A DNA stretch of 64,000 nt from Notospermus geniculatus (GCA_002633025.1 NMRB01000988.1:44059-108058); one strand, 5' to 3'. Counted from the stretch's first letter, positions 44,297 to 54,040 are shown. The notes: generated by a model from the sequence alone, not told the origin. Numbers and translations are program-made.

Positions 44297-45204
44297 ACTT
44301 TTTTCTTTCGAAAAAAGTGTTCAGCAGGAGCTCACCAGAGGATGTTGATACCTTGACAGCTCGAAGACAAATACGGTGGCGCCATCCTGGCCTCGTGGTG
44401 TCTATCATGTTCTGAGCCTTCGTTTGAGGTGTTTGCAGGGCGTTAGCATTTCTCTTGCTCGCCGCATGGGGGCTTTTCGTTCATGCAGTTCAGCTTTAAG
44501 TTATCTTTTTCTTACATCACACGATGTCAAAGTCGTATTTCTGTCCTCGTGTGACAACGGCAATGAAACACGTTTGAAATTCATTATTAAAGAAATTCGT
44601 ATGGAAACAACCTCGCTGCCTTTCCGTCAACCTCGCCTCTTCAAGCTCCTTCCAAAAGGGAACACACACCGCAATTTCCTGATGACAGCATGACGTCATC
44701 ACTCCAATGATTAAAAGTGCCAAAGGCAAGAAATGTGGTTTTCATTCAAATAAGAAGAACTGGATTCAATTTTATTTCAAAGGAGCGGGAGAATTCATGC
44801 GTAGTTTTAAATATATTTGTATTGATAGCGGTAAATGTTTCAGATACTGCAACTGAAGTATTCTGGTGATTATTGACAAATATAAAAAAAATTCTGAAAG
44901 ATGAGTGCTGATTTCACACAAGCATTGATCGCTAGTGGTACCTACACTGCCTCATTCATGGAGTTCAGCGTGCGCGGTCAAGCTTTACCAAAATCATCAC
45001 AAATTAGGCCTACATCCAAATGGGCACTTCAAAATTGGCACACACACATATCAGGATGGGCACTGCACACACCAGAAAACACGTCGGGAGGAGTGTAATG
45101 ATAGCCGGCCCATGCTCATCTTGTCCAAACAAGGCCATCGACTGCGTCTTTAGCCTTGTCCGAATCATGTCATCTTTTGCGTCATGCATAAATTATAAAT
45201 GAAT

Positions 45205-45390
45205 CTGACCGCTACTTGACCCCGCCTCCGAGCCAATCACAACTCGTGAAGCAACTCGCCGTTCGGCACTTTCTCTTCTCTTGCCGCACGCATTTTTAAC
45301 ACGGATTGTGATTGGCACGTTGATTTGCCGTCGCACACCGATGATTGGCTGAGGCTTTGAGCTCCTCAGAAGCGGGAAATGTGATGGATT
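45205..45390. promoter_or_regulatory. CCAAT/E2F-like cluster, SD1 copy 2
   Basis: Counterpart of 36420-36610 with gagccaatcac, gtgattggcac, gatgattggctg and agcgggaaat preserved. Confidence 0.3.
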
Positions 45391-45873
45391 CAAACCAGGC
45401 TGGATGGGCGTCAGGCCAGATAGACTGGTGAGAATCAGATGGCCCATGCTGTGCTCTGGTGAAGAATCACATCGACAAAAGGACACCAGAACCTGCGTGA
45501 CGAATCACCGCACAGAACCATACTTCTATGAACCGAAACGTCCTCCTTTAAGATCAAAATCAGAAAGTGCAAAGAAAAAATGGCGTTGCAGACGGAGATG
45601 ATCGATGAGATAGAATAAATATGATTATTAACTGATGTTCCCTTCCAGTTCATATAATCTGACTGTCTTTTTGGTCGAGGTCTGCCGACAAATTCCGATT
45701 CGATCGCCTGAGCGAGTCCATTGCGCGCTTCATTGGAGATGTTGAATTGAGGTGCATCGTGTCGTCATGGAAAATGTCATGTTTATGAATGATCGGCCTA
45801 TATGTGGTTTGTGATCATGAGAACAGTATAATATCATATCATCTCAATCCCATTTTTAGATCGGTTCGACGGC

Positions 45874-46030
45874 CGCCGCCATCTTGGATTTCTACGGAGA
45901 TTTCATGCGTGCGCACTTATCTGGTAGGCAAGCTGGATCCCACGACCAATCACATCACTGGAATGTTGTGGTTTTCCCGCCAGAAAGTGCGCATGTGCAA
46001 AATATTCGTAGAAATCCAAGATGACGGGGC
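45874..46030. mobile_element. Palindromic element, SD1 copy 2
   Basis: Counterpart of 37090-37246. Confidence 0.7.
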
Positions 46031-46197
46031 TATACCAAAACCCCGGGTTTCTTGTGCGTACACCTATTTTTTGCCGTGTCTAAAAGACCCGTGTTTGACC
46101 CGTCACTCAACAAAAGAAGTGGACACTTTTTACAGGGGGACACTTTTTACTGCTACAGGATCTCAAAAAAACACCAGTTTGGGATAGGTGGAACTAA

Positions 46198-46416
46198 AGC
46201 CCCAGTCACATATCCACTCCGGGCCCGTACGGCGAGTAAAAACAGATATTTTGGCCAATTTCTACGGTGCCCAGTTTGATCCAGCCTACTTTCCGCCTAT
46301 CTATTGAGGCGATTTCGGCATGATTCATCTTAGATCCGAGTTTCAGTCTCTAAAATCCGCAGCAAGCCGCTGGGTGGGGAAAATCGTACGGGGCCCGGTG
46401 CATTTGTGACCTATGC
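46198..46416 (-). mobile_element. AGCCCCAGTCACATATCC element (family A), TTAA-type target
   Basis: About 219 bp with ends agccccagtcaca and gtgacctatgct (imperfect). Flanks are CTAA and TTAA. Same element at 47459-47667 and 62393-62612. It lies in the TAA target of the next element, so it arrived later. Confidence 0.75.
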
Positions 46417-46420
46417 TTAA

Positions 46421-46766
46421 TGCGGGTGATCCACCGACTTTACGACGAGTTTACGATCAGTTGGCGACTTGTTCACGACGGGTTTGCGACTCGTTGACGA
46501 CCGAAATTTGTTGACGACTAGTTTGCGACGAGTTTACGACGAGATCAAACATGTTTGATTTGGTCGCAAACTAGTCGTCAACTCGTCGTAAAGTTTGCTC
46601 TGTAGCAGTACGTATTTTTTCGGTGGATCAGCTTCAACGTAACGTCATTTCTTTACGATCAGTTTGCGACTAGTTTACGACGAGTTGACGACTTGTTCAC
46701 GACTGCCGTCGTGAACAAGTCGTCAACTGATCGTAAACTCGTCGTCAAGTCAGTGGATCACCCGCA
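46421..46766. mobile_element. TGCGGGTGATCCAC element, TAA target, internal short repeats
   Basis: Ends tgcgggtgatccac and gtggatcacccgca; TAA at 46418-46420 and 46767-46769. SD1 copy 1 shows the empty site (gaactaaggctgatg, 37631 on). The interior is made of 11-12-bp words such as gtttacgacgagt and gttgacgacttg in both orientations. PIF/Harbinger-type target. Confidence 0.82.
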
Positions 46767-46809
46767 TAAGGCTGATGTACATGTATCATGTTATTGCATT
46801 CTCATCCAT

Positions 46810-46960
46810 TCACCCTCCATTCGAGCGGATGTAACGCATAAATGTACAAATATTGTGTGACCCAACATCGTAAAACGTACATGGTTTTGTCTTGTAAAGC
46901 CCTCCAATCCGATGTTGATAATACCTTCCATTAACTTTGTCCCCGCGGTTGAGGATCAGA
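46810..46960 (-). pseudogene. Transposase fragment, SD1 copy 2
   Basis: Counterpart of 37676-37826 with the same KVNG.YY words; frame retained to TGA at 46810-46812. Confidence 0.35.
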
Positions 46961-46961
46961 T

Positions 46962-47083
46962 TACAAACATTTTGGATTACGTTCACCCTCTCTGTTCATG
47001 AGATACCGGTAGTGAACGTTCCAATACATAGGGTGAGTTTTCGCAACGAACAGGTTAGGACTACGAAAGCCTTCAGCGATGAT
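46962..47083. other. Spacer between the two duplications
   Basis: Not shared with either copy of SD1. It contains gggtgagttttcgcaacgaa, whose inverse appears at 47745-47765, so an inverted-repeat element may span 47034-47765. Confidence 0.4.
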
Positions 47084-47310
47084 TGACCTATTGTTCAAGT
47101 AGGCTGACCTATTGTTCATGTAGGGCTCACCTATTGCTCAAGTAGGCTGACCTATTGTTCAAGTAGGCTGGCCTGTTGTTCAAGTAGGCTGGCCTATTGT
47201 TCAAGTAGGCTGACCTATTGTTCAAGTAGGCTGACCTGTTGTTCAAGTAGGCTGACCTGTTGTTCAAGACCTATTGTTCAAGTAAGCTGACCTATTGTTC
47301 AAGTAGGCTT
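47084..47310 (+). repeat. 21-bp minisatellite, about 11 units
   Basis: Unit tgacctattgttcaagtaggc with few variants. The SD2 boundaries fall inside this array (47213) and its partner (54041-54220). Confidence 0.9.
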
Positions 47311-47458
47311 TAACAATGGAAAGATCTGGGAAGGATTCTTCATTGTTAACGCCTACTCGAAAGTAGATTACTCATCGCCAAACGTTGTCGTAGGCCTAAC
47401 CGACTCACAAACAGTGAACAATGAGTTTTCACAATGTGTCCGGGTTAATCCTAGGTCA

Positions 47459-47667
47459 CAAATCCACCGGGCCCCGTACGATTTTCCCCACCCAGCGGCT
47501 TGCTGTGGATTTTAGAGACTGAAACACGGATCTAAGATGAATTATGCCGAAATCGTCTCAATAGATAAGCGGAAATTAGACTGGATCAAACTGGGCACTG
47601 TAGAAATTGGCCAAAATGTCTGTTTTTACTCGCCGTACGGGCCCCGGAGTGGATATGTGACTGGGGC
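47459..47667 (+). mobile_element. Family A element, SD2 copy 1 only
   Basis: It starts tcctaggtcacaaatcc and ends gtgactggggct. Flanks TTAA (47455-47458) and TTCA (47668-47671). Copy 2 has the empty site (gtccgggttagcctacg, about 54356). Confidence 0.8.
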
Positions 47668-47777
47668 TTCAGCCTACGACAACGTGTAGCGAGGATTCTT
47701 TCCATTGTTAAAGCCCATTCGAACAATACTGAATCAGTATCGTAGGCCATCGTTGCAAAAACTCACTTATCACGGGG

Positions 47778-47886
47778 GATTCACACCATCCTCCCATACA
47801 GGGCTTTGGTATCGCTCCTCTTCATGCACTCTGAGTGGATGAAGAGGAGCGAGGTAAAAACCCCTGCTGTGGGAGGATGGATTCAC
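47778..47886. repeat. Palindrome, 54-bp arms without loop
   Basis: gattcacaccatcctcccat is mirrored at 47867-47886 and pairing continues to the centre (atgcactc/gagtggat). Partner in copy 2 at 54484-54592. Confidence 0.75.
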
Positions 47887-48117
47887 ACAATCATGACATT
47901 CAATGAAATTTGCGTTTGAAATGCTCTCAGGGTTTGTGACAGCTTGTTTGGTTGATAACGTAAAGGTTAACATCAGGCGGTCCTATAGGTTCACATATCA
48001 ACGGGCTATCCTTTAGAGAATTTACAACTATAAGATTTCAATAGGTCGTCCTTATGTGTCATCTTTCGATGCTTGTGAGAGTTTCGTACGCATGTTCTTA
48101 CACGAAATACACCAACA

Positions 48118-48507
48118 AGTAAGTACGGTGGCCTATAGATCTCGTTGATAAAAAAATATTTGCTTTTGCATTTTTTGCGACCAAGGTTTCATTTTTTTCT
48201 TAAGGGTTTGTAAAATTGTTAGAAGTTCCCACCGCGGGGAAAACGTTTCCACCGCGGTGAAAACGAGGAAAGGTTCTCACCGCGGTGGAAAGGTTTTCAC
48301 CGCTGTGAAAAGGTTTTCACCGCTGTGAAAAGGTTTTCACCGCGGTGGAAACGTTTTCACCGCAGTGGGAAGTTTTTCACCGCGGTGGAAACTTCCAAAA
48401 ATTTTGCAAATCCCCAAGAAAAAAAGTCAAACCTCGGAAAAAAATGCAAAAAAAGGCGAATATTTTTTATCAATGAGCTCTATGGGTGGGCCACCGTAAG
48501 TAAGCAT
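48118..48507. mobile_element. Fold-back with internal ACCGCGGTGGAAA array
   Basis: Outer arms (agtaagtacggtggcc / ggccaccgtaagtaa; gttgataaaaaaatat / atattttttatcaat) enclose a roughly 170-bp array (48225-48395) of a 20-bp self-complementary unit tttcaccgcggtggaaacg. No coding capacity. Partner at 54832-55203. Confidence 0.8.
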
Positions 48508-48509
48508 TT

Positions 48510-49098
48510 GTTAAAGGAGCACGGTATCGGATCTCAAATGCGTTATTTGACTGCCGACGTAGAGGGAGCCACCTAGCGGCAGCAAGACAAACTACAAAAA
48601 TGCATTACAAAATGTACGTAGTAACTCGGCTCTATTCGCCGACAACGTAGTTTAGTCGCTGGGTTGGAGAGTGGCGCGGTGCCGCCGGCTGCCGCGGAAA
48701 AGTGGCAATACCCTGGTCCTTTAAGGATATTCAGGAAATATCCTGAATAACTGACCGCGTACGCCCGAGTGCTCGGATGAGTCTGACCTCAAGTCGCTTA
48801 CATAAAAACGGTTAAGACAAGAAGGGATCATGTTGCAACTTGCTGACGCTATGTATCAACAATCGTGCCGCAGATCGATAAAGGCAATCGCTCAATGTTG
48901 ATGGTTGATGACCCGCTAAATCACCCTTTCTTGAGTGAGATTAAACTGCGCGATAAAAAAGTAATCGGATCCTGGGAAGGTCGGTATTTGGTCCAGAGGT
49001 GACCGATTTTTTGTGGCCATTCATTCCTATTGAACCAATGATAGAAATAAAGAAACCATCACCCATTGGTGTGTTTTACAGTAGGAACAAGTCCTGAG
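48510..49098. other. Duplicated sequence without gene
   Basis: Matches 55200-56165 apart from the insertion there. No gene. Confidence 0.35.
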
Positions 49099-49325
49099 GA
49101 GCCACGGTGCTGTAGTGGTTCGGGTCTCCGACTAGCGGTCAGAGGGTCCCGGGTTCGAATCCCACTGGGCGTGAGACTTTGGGCAAGTCTCTTTGCCTCA
49201 CTGGCCTCTCTCCTGTCCACCCAGGTATATAAATGGGTACCGGTCGGAAATGCTCGGATTGTAGCGCTGAATGAACAGCTCATCTGAGTTCTACTGAAAG
49301 GTTTCAGGATTGACTGGGGTTAAAG
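49099..49325 (+). mobile_element. tRNA-derived SINE
   Basis: Head: gagccacggtgctgtagtgg (A-box tgtagtggttcgg) and B-box gggttcgaatccc at about 49150. The body contains ttgggcaagtctctttgcct and the tataaatgggtacc phrase. The tail is not a clear A run. It is inserted at a place where SD2 copies diverge; a second copy lies at 56331. Confidence 0.8.
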
Positions 49326-49774
49326 TGTAAAGTCGGATGGCACCTAACCGTTGTTGATATCAGACTATAAACCCAAAATTTAACTTTTTAACTTTTATGT
49401 AGATGTATAGTAAACGAGCTGACTTCCTATTGGCTATATTCATCCCTAAAGACGTCTTCCCACGTGAGACCTTTCTTGTGCGAGTTGGTTCTTTGTACCA
49501 CAGAGCCTCTGGGGAGTCGCTTGTACCGTCGCAGCGTAAAGGTAACCAACATTGGTGAATTGCCCATTGCGAGACTAATCGCACGAGAAAACTCCCACAA
49601 GGAGCAGCGACTTCGTGATAGCTAAAAGACTCACCAGCTGTCTAGAACCTCGATGGAATTACTTGACTTCTATAAACCAAATTGGCGACCTCAAAAACGA
49701 CCGACGTGGGTCTAAAGGCGCCTATTTTCCGTGGTTAGGCAACGTCTCCAACAACAAGTCAGTCACGCTACCTC

Positions 49775-49856
49775 ACTTGTATACTAAAGAAAAATGAGAT
49801 GTTTACTTTCTCTTGCTGCGACCTTGTAGCGCTGTTCACAAGAGCTGTATCTCTTA
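49775..49856 (+). repeat. Segment inverted relative to SD2 copy 2
   Basis: agaaaaatgagatgtttact through agagctgtatctc appears at 58519-58598 in the opposite orientation, while both flanks (cagtcacgcta and cagtcttgccactt) keep the same orientation. Confidence 0.8.
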
Positions 49857-49987
49857 CAGTCTTGCCACTTCGGCATGTCGCGAGTACTGCCATTCACATA
49901 TTACCCTTGTCGAGAGTGCTAAAAAAATCTGGTGATGGTCCCGACGATTTGCTCTTACTCCTCCAACGCCGCCAGCGTAAATTACAG

Positions 49988-50285
49988 TGCGTGAGCTTGC
50001 TTCAGAGCTTGATGTGTCGTTTCACCACAAACATGGCAAAGAGGGCAAGTTCTCATCAGAACAGGATACCGTTGTAAAATTCGCGACATAAAACTGAACC
50101 ACCTGCATCTTCAACACCATAGTAAGAGTCGTGTACGATGATGCCGAAAACAATGTCCTGTCACAGTTGTAACGAATTTGCAAACGTGGGCTTATTTGCC
50201 ACATCCCCCACATCAACGTTGACAATCGAACACATAGGCCCAAATCGTATCGTTCAACTAAAGCTTGCAGCCCACCGGAGATCAT
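49988..50285. other. Stretch with overlapping open frames on both strands
   Basis: The plus frame 49988-50091 (after gtaaattacag) reads RELASELDVSFHHKHGKEGK to a TAA. A minus frame 50022-50285 is open for 87 codons. Both recur in copy 2 (59604-59901), as the duplication predicts. Only one can be coding and neither was recognised. Confidence 0.2.
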
Positions 50286-50392
50286 CCTGAGATCATCAAT
50301 GGTTCTTAGCGCTCGCTCCTGTCGTCACCGCACACCGCGGTGACGAAGGGAGCGACCGCTAAGAACCCCTGATGTTCTTCTCAGGATGCCAG
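50281..50392. repeat. Hairpin, 31-bp core stem
   Basis: ggttcttagcgctcgctcct (50301 on) pairs with agggagcgaccgctaagaacc, and outer words (atcatcctgagatcatcaat / inverse-like) extend it. Preserved at about 59897-60006. Confidence 0.75.
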
Positions 50393-50900
50393 AGATGCTC
50401 CGGCGTTCCACACAGCGGGTTCTCTGCCAACGTTTCCGCCTTCATTTGGCAATGAAGGCAACTACCACTCGCAACTTCTAAGTGTCGTTTTTTCCGGGTC
50501 CTATCACGCTAGACTCTAAGCTCCATCAACCAGACAACAAGAAAAACATGATAAAAAAATTCGTGTTTCCCGTGTGGGCAGGTGGTACGTCGGTTCCATG
50601 CATGGTGAATAGGCAGTTCATCAGAGATGGCCGACATCGAACCATTAGCCTCGTGAAATGTGGCGTCTTATGTCGCGACTCTTGCCGTAAAGAACAGAAA
50701 AATCGTGTCTGTCGTGCAAACAGGGTGTAATTTTGAAAACTGGGTCTACGTTGTTAACCAAGACGTACAGTACAACTACATGTATCTAGCAATTCCTAAC
50801 AAGCTGGTTTTTCCACTCCGGCTGAATACCTTTTTCACCACCAAAAGGTCAAAATGTCCACTTCATAACATGTTGTATCCATATTCAAAACTGGCCCCCA

Positions 50901-51140
50901 TCACACTGTAGTTCTCAGTACGTTCTTGAAAATGTTGCCGAACGGGCTCAAACTCATGTGCAAATAGAGTGGACGTAGTGGCAACTTTTTACAGTCTTTT
51001 TACGAACTTCATGGACCGGCTTGGACGGGAAGGGTGCTCCAGCACTTCGAGATGTTATTTGGCCAGCATTACACGCTCTAGCCCGTTTTACGATTTTTTT
51101 AGGAGGGAACAGGACCGTTTGGAGAACTAGCTCAGTGTGA
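50901..51140. mobile_element. TCACACTGA-ended MITE
   Basis: 240 bp, ends tcacactgtagttctcagt and gagaactagctcagtgtga. Sequence flanking it on both sides (agcaattcct.acaagctggtttttcc at 50785 and 51157) is a direct repeat. Confidence 0.8.
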
Positions 51141-51658
51141 CAGTAGGCCTACCTTAATAGCAATTCCTGACAAGCTGGTTTTTCCACTCGGACTGAAGAC
51201 CTTTTCACTCAACACCACAAAAAGTCTAAATCATGTCCACTTCATTGCATGTTGTATCCATATTCAAAACTGCTTACCAAAGCACACATGTCTCTGAGCA
51301 ACTCCTGCAGCTCCTCGTATTAATGAAATACCTCTGGCGGATCGCTAGCACAAGCTAGCCAGCCGTGTAAAGGTTAAATTGACATTAGAAGCGATCAGGC
51401 AATGTTGCCCACGGCTGGTTCCTGATGTGATACGCTAGTGAGCAGATCCGGCTTGAAGAGTCAGGTCGAAGGAAAGATTACCGACAATCCCGGCAAGACA
51501 AGAAGCTTTAGGAGCCCTAGGACCTACGACCATTACTTAGAGGCTCTCTCCAGAGGAGAGTTTTCTCGCGGAGTTGGCTCCGTATGGGCATCCTAGCCGA
51601 AGAAATCTGTGGATAGTTGTTTGTGTCATCGGTCTTGGCATAAGTCGTAAAGGTACTG

Positions 51659-52047
51659 TCACACTGAAGTCGTTCTCAAAACGCCCTGTCCCGTCCTAAA
51701 AAATCGTAAAACGGGCAAGAGCGTGTAACGTTGGTAATAGGGAGTTTAAGAAATCAAACGATAAACGTGAACTTTACGACAACGTAATTTTTCATACTAC
51801 ATGTTCACTAGATTTTATATTGCATTTTCGCAACAAAAAATAACATTGTCGTAATGTTAACGTTTATCGTTAGATTTCTTAAAGTCCCTAATGTCTTAAA
51901 GTTCTGGAGCACCCTTCCCGTCCGAGCCCGTCCAGGAAGTTCGTAAAAAGACTGTAAAAAGTTGCCACTACGTCCACTCCATTTGCACACACTTTGAGCC
52001 CGTTCGGCAACATTTTCAAGAACGTACTGAGAACTAGCTCAGTGTGA
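51659..52047. mobile_element. TCACACTGA-ended MITE carrying a nested insertion
   Basis: Ends tcacactgaagtcgttctca and gaactagctcagtgtga. The insertion at 51738-51890 is absent from the partner at 61184. Confidence 0.8.
51738..51890. mobile_element. Nested palindromic MITE, AGGGAGTTTAAGAAATC ends
   Basis: tagggagtttaagaaatc and gatttcttaaagtcccta pair, and inner gataaacgt/acgtttatc extend the arms to 31 bp. Possible 3-bp duplication AAT. Confidence 0.75.
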
Positions 52048-52053
52048 TGGGGG

Positions 52054-52170
52054 TATAAGCAGTTTTGAATATGGATACAACATGTTATGAAGTGGACATT
52101 TAGACCTTTTGGTGGTGAAAAAGGTATTCAGCCGGAGTGGAAAAACCAGCTTGTTAGGAATTGCTTGTTA
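52054..52170 (-). repeat. Inverted copy of 50785-50896
   Basis: gcagttttgaatatggatac through ttgttaggaattgc is the inverse of the sequence left of the MITE at 50901. Confidence 0.75.
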
Positions 52171-52174
52171 GGAA

Positions 52175-52259
52175 TGCCACTACGTCCACTCCGTTCCCAA
52201 ACAGTTTGAACCCGTTCGGCAACATTTTCAAGAACGTACTGAAAACTAGCTCAGTGTGA
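52175..52259. mobile_element. Right half of the TCACACTGA MITE
   Basis: Truncated copy ending actagctcagtgtga. Confidence 0.7.
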
Positions 52260-52314
52260 TGGGGAATGAGGTACAGACAATGCTGAATTGGTCATTCAGA
52301 GATGAACTGCAACC

Positions 52315-52360
52315 GCAGTTTCGGAGCACGGGACATATATGTCCCGTGCTCCGAAACTGC
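52315..52360. repeat. 46-bp perfect palindrome without loop
   Basis: Centre acatatatgt at 52333-52342, arms gcagtttcggagcacggg and its exact inverse. Not seen in SD2 copy 2 near 61380. Confidence 0.85.
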
Positions 52361-52369
52361 TTCGATTTA

Positions 52370-52640
52370 CGAGATTCTCCGGAGATGACCAATAGGCGTC
52401 ACTGGTGCATGCGCCAAACCAGTCAGCCAATCAGCGATCGACTTCCAGGACCACTTTATGGGGGCACAGCGACGGTGGTCCCACCAGCCAACACGGCGAC
52501 CTGACCTGCGCTTCTCGACATGTTCGACGTGTTTCAGCCAATCAACACATATCTAACTGCGGCGTCGGCTCAACTATCAATGATGGCTTTTGATTGGTCA
52601 GGCATCATTAGCGCCGTCTTTTGGTGGTGCATCAGCTTTT
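52370..52640 (+). repeat. Dispersed repeat with CCAAT boxes
   Basis: Shared with 2750-3015 and 61385-61640. Four CCAAT/ATTGG words (52389, 52429, 52538, 52595). Confidence 0.65.
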
Positions 52641-52676
52641 CCGCCAACTATGTCAGGGTTTAGAAGAGTGTTTCTA

Positions 52677-52910
52677 AGATATGGAATTAAACGCTGGGAC
52701 CAAGACGAGTGTATTCAGAGCACCTCGCCCGAAGGAATAAAAATGAAAGATCATGATAGACAATACCAAATGGACTTGTTAGAAAAAACGGTCGCAAGAC
52801 TCTACGAATTATTTTTCGTCTCATTTCGTTATGACCTTATAATATTATATATAAAGATCAACACTCCCTGTCTTGAAATATATCGATTGCCCTTCCCATT
52901 ATTGTGTTAA
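52677..52910 (+). CDS. Candidate exon with conserved reading frame
   Basis: The frame reads RYGIKRWDQDECIQSTSPEG and then a charged, probably helical part (KMKDHDRQYQMDLLE) before a hydrophobic end and a TAA. In the SD2 partner (61812-62044) the frame is kept through a Lys/Arg change and an in-frame 3-nt deletion (EKTVARL versus ETFARL). The acceptor-like ttctaag precedes it. Product not recognised. Confidence 0.35.
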   Translation, partial: RYGIKRWDQDECIQSTSPEGIKMKDHDRQYQMDLLEKTVARLYELFFVSFRYDLIILYIKINTPCLEIYRLPFPLLC

Positions 52911-52912
52911 GC

Positions 52913-53013
52913 CGCCTACACGGGTGGAGTATCTTATCACCGACAGGTCGAATTTCGGTCACAGAACATCCCTGACGGTTTTACAGATAAGATTTAAGAT
53001 ACATTGTATACAC
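52913..53013. repeat. Inverted repeat with CCGCCTACACGGG ends
   Basis: cgcctacacgggtgga..tatcttatc and gataag..atacattgtatacacggg are inverse. Partner at 62046-62152. Confidence 0.55.
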
Positions 53014-53267
53014 GGGAGTTCGGGAACACTGTGCGCGAAAGAAAATGAACTGTACGCAGGGATAAAATGAAATCGCTGCAGATGGTTTTTTCGCTTAAAA
53101 TATGTGTTCGTGGACGAAGACAATCCATCCTAAGGATATCAGGACCTTTGAAGGGCCTTTTCGACTACCGCGGATTCCGCCGTGGTTTGCGGCAAGCGGT
53201 GCGGCTTTCACAGGGTTTTGGATAATCCTTCGATGGTTTACATGTAACAATACCTGTACCTGGCGTG

Positions 53268-53610
53268 TTAATGGGGATCCCAGCTACGACAGAGGGCAGC
53301 ACACCGAAACCAGGTCCTATACAATGGACACCTTTTGTGTGGGAAATTGACCAGGACAGGTGTAATGTGTGAAAATGCCCCCCGTGTGACAATGCCCGCT
53401 TTATTGTTCGGCGGGCACTCAAATACAGTAAGACATGTTGATCAGTGCCTCCCTCATTGTCACGTTGCCGCTTATTCCGTCAATCTTTTGTTTGGGGGCA
53501 TTGGCAAACGGGGGGGGGGCAGTGAAACATTACACCGGGATGTCAGTTTCATTTCAATAGTTTTAACCACTAGTGACACCTATTGAGGCAGTGAGCTAGG
53601 GTCCCCATTA
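53268..53610. mobile_element. Family X MITE (TAATGGGGATCC), with nested insertion
   Basis: Ends ttaatggggatcccagct and agctagggtccccatta are inverse. It contains cgacagagggcagcacacc and taaccactagtgacacctat. Relatives: 26239, 39515, 62615. Confidence 0.8.
53358..53537. mobile_element. Nested element with GGTGTAATGT ends, SD2 copy 1 only
   Basis: Ends aggtgtaatgtgtgaaaatg and cagtgaaacattacacc. Inner G/C tracts pair (gccccccg / cgggggggggc). The partner (62698 on) reads straight through (gaccaggaccgggat). Confidence 0.75.
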
Positions 53611-53684
53611 TTTTATCCCTGCCAATGCTTGCGAAAACTGCCCCGCTCGCCGCAAACCTCGGCGGAATCCGCTGAATTCGAAAC

Positions 53685-54040
53685 GCGCTCGCTTCGTATG
53701 TTGCTGCGCACGAAGTACAGTTGAGGGAGCGAGATGCCTTTTCCCTCTCCTTTCAGTATCAGGTGCATGTTGGCCCTTTTCATGCAACTTGCTCCTCCTT
53801 GACTACCGAAGTGCCTTGGTCCACCAGTCTCGAGATCGACTTTCTACCGTACCCTATTCACTGCGACCCTCTCGGTAACCTCGTCTGCTAAGATGGTAGT
53901 CTAATTTGATACGCTGCGTCTTTCCCTTGCGATACCCTTTCAAAGAAACCATCTCACAGCATAGCTAGTCGATTGTTTGACTTCAATCGAGACCCCCGGG
54001 CAATGCCACGGTGTCACCTTCTCTCCACGGGCCTTTCATT
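53685..54040. other. Duplicated sequence without gene
   Basis: Matches 62845-63206. No gene recognised. Confidence 0.35.

Larger units (their letters stand above)
43858..44495. mobile_element. TTAA-target palindromic element carrying two tRNA-like sequences
   Basis: The ends agctgaactgcatgaacga are inverted at 44477-44495. TTAA flanks it at 43854-43857 and 44496-44499. SD1 copy 1 has the empty site (cgtagcttaagttatc at 35058). The arms run at least 130 bp (gagaaatgctaacgccctgc, aggcca..atggcgcc words) and continue at lower identity to the centre. Each arm contains a tRNA-like Pol III promoter pointing away from the centre on the right and inversely on the left. No protein frame is present. 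Confidence 0.85.
37827..46960 (+). repeat. Segmental duplication SD1, copy 2
   Basis: It begins exactly where copy 1 ends (gatcaga|tcctttatgg) and ends with the same gaggatcaga at 46960. Copy-2-only insertions: 38316-38482, 43858-44495, 46198-46416 and 46421-46766. About 66 bp present in copy 1 are missing at the n at 42325. Confidence 0.9.
53163..53680. mobile_element. Inverted-repeat element interrupted by family X
   Basis: gcggattccgccgtggtttgc and gcaaacctcggcggaatccgc are inverse arms of about 60 bp, with the family X MITE lying between. Partner at about 62285-62840. Confidence 0.75.
47213..54040 (+). repeat. Segmental duplication SD2, copy 1
   Basis: Matches 54041-63206 in direct orientation, from within the 21-bp array to ccacgggcctttcatt. 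Copy-1-only insertions: 47459-47667, 51738-51890, probably 52315-52360, and 53358-53537. Some parts, such as 50290-50895, look almost identical to the partner. Confidence 0.9.

Noticed and set aside
48225-48395. CRISPR-like array
   Set aside because: Units are contiguous, self-complementary and without spacers, inside a fold-back element in a eukaryotic genome.
50482-50730. 82-codon plus frame identical in both SD2 copies
   Set aside because: The whole surrounding segment is nearly identical, so identity gives no evidence for coding; no domain recognised.
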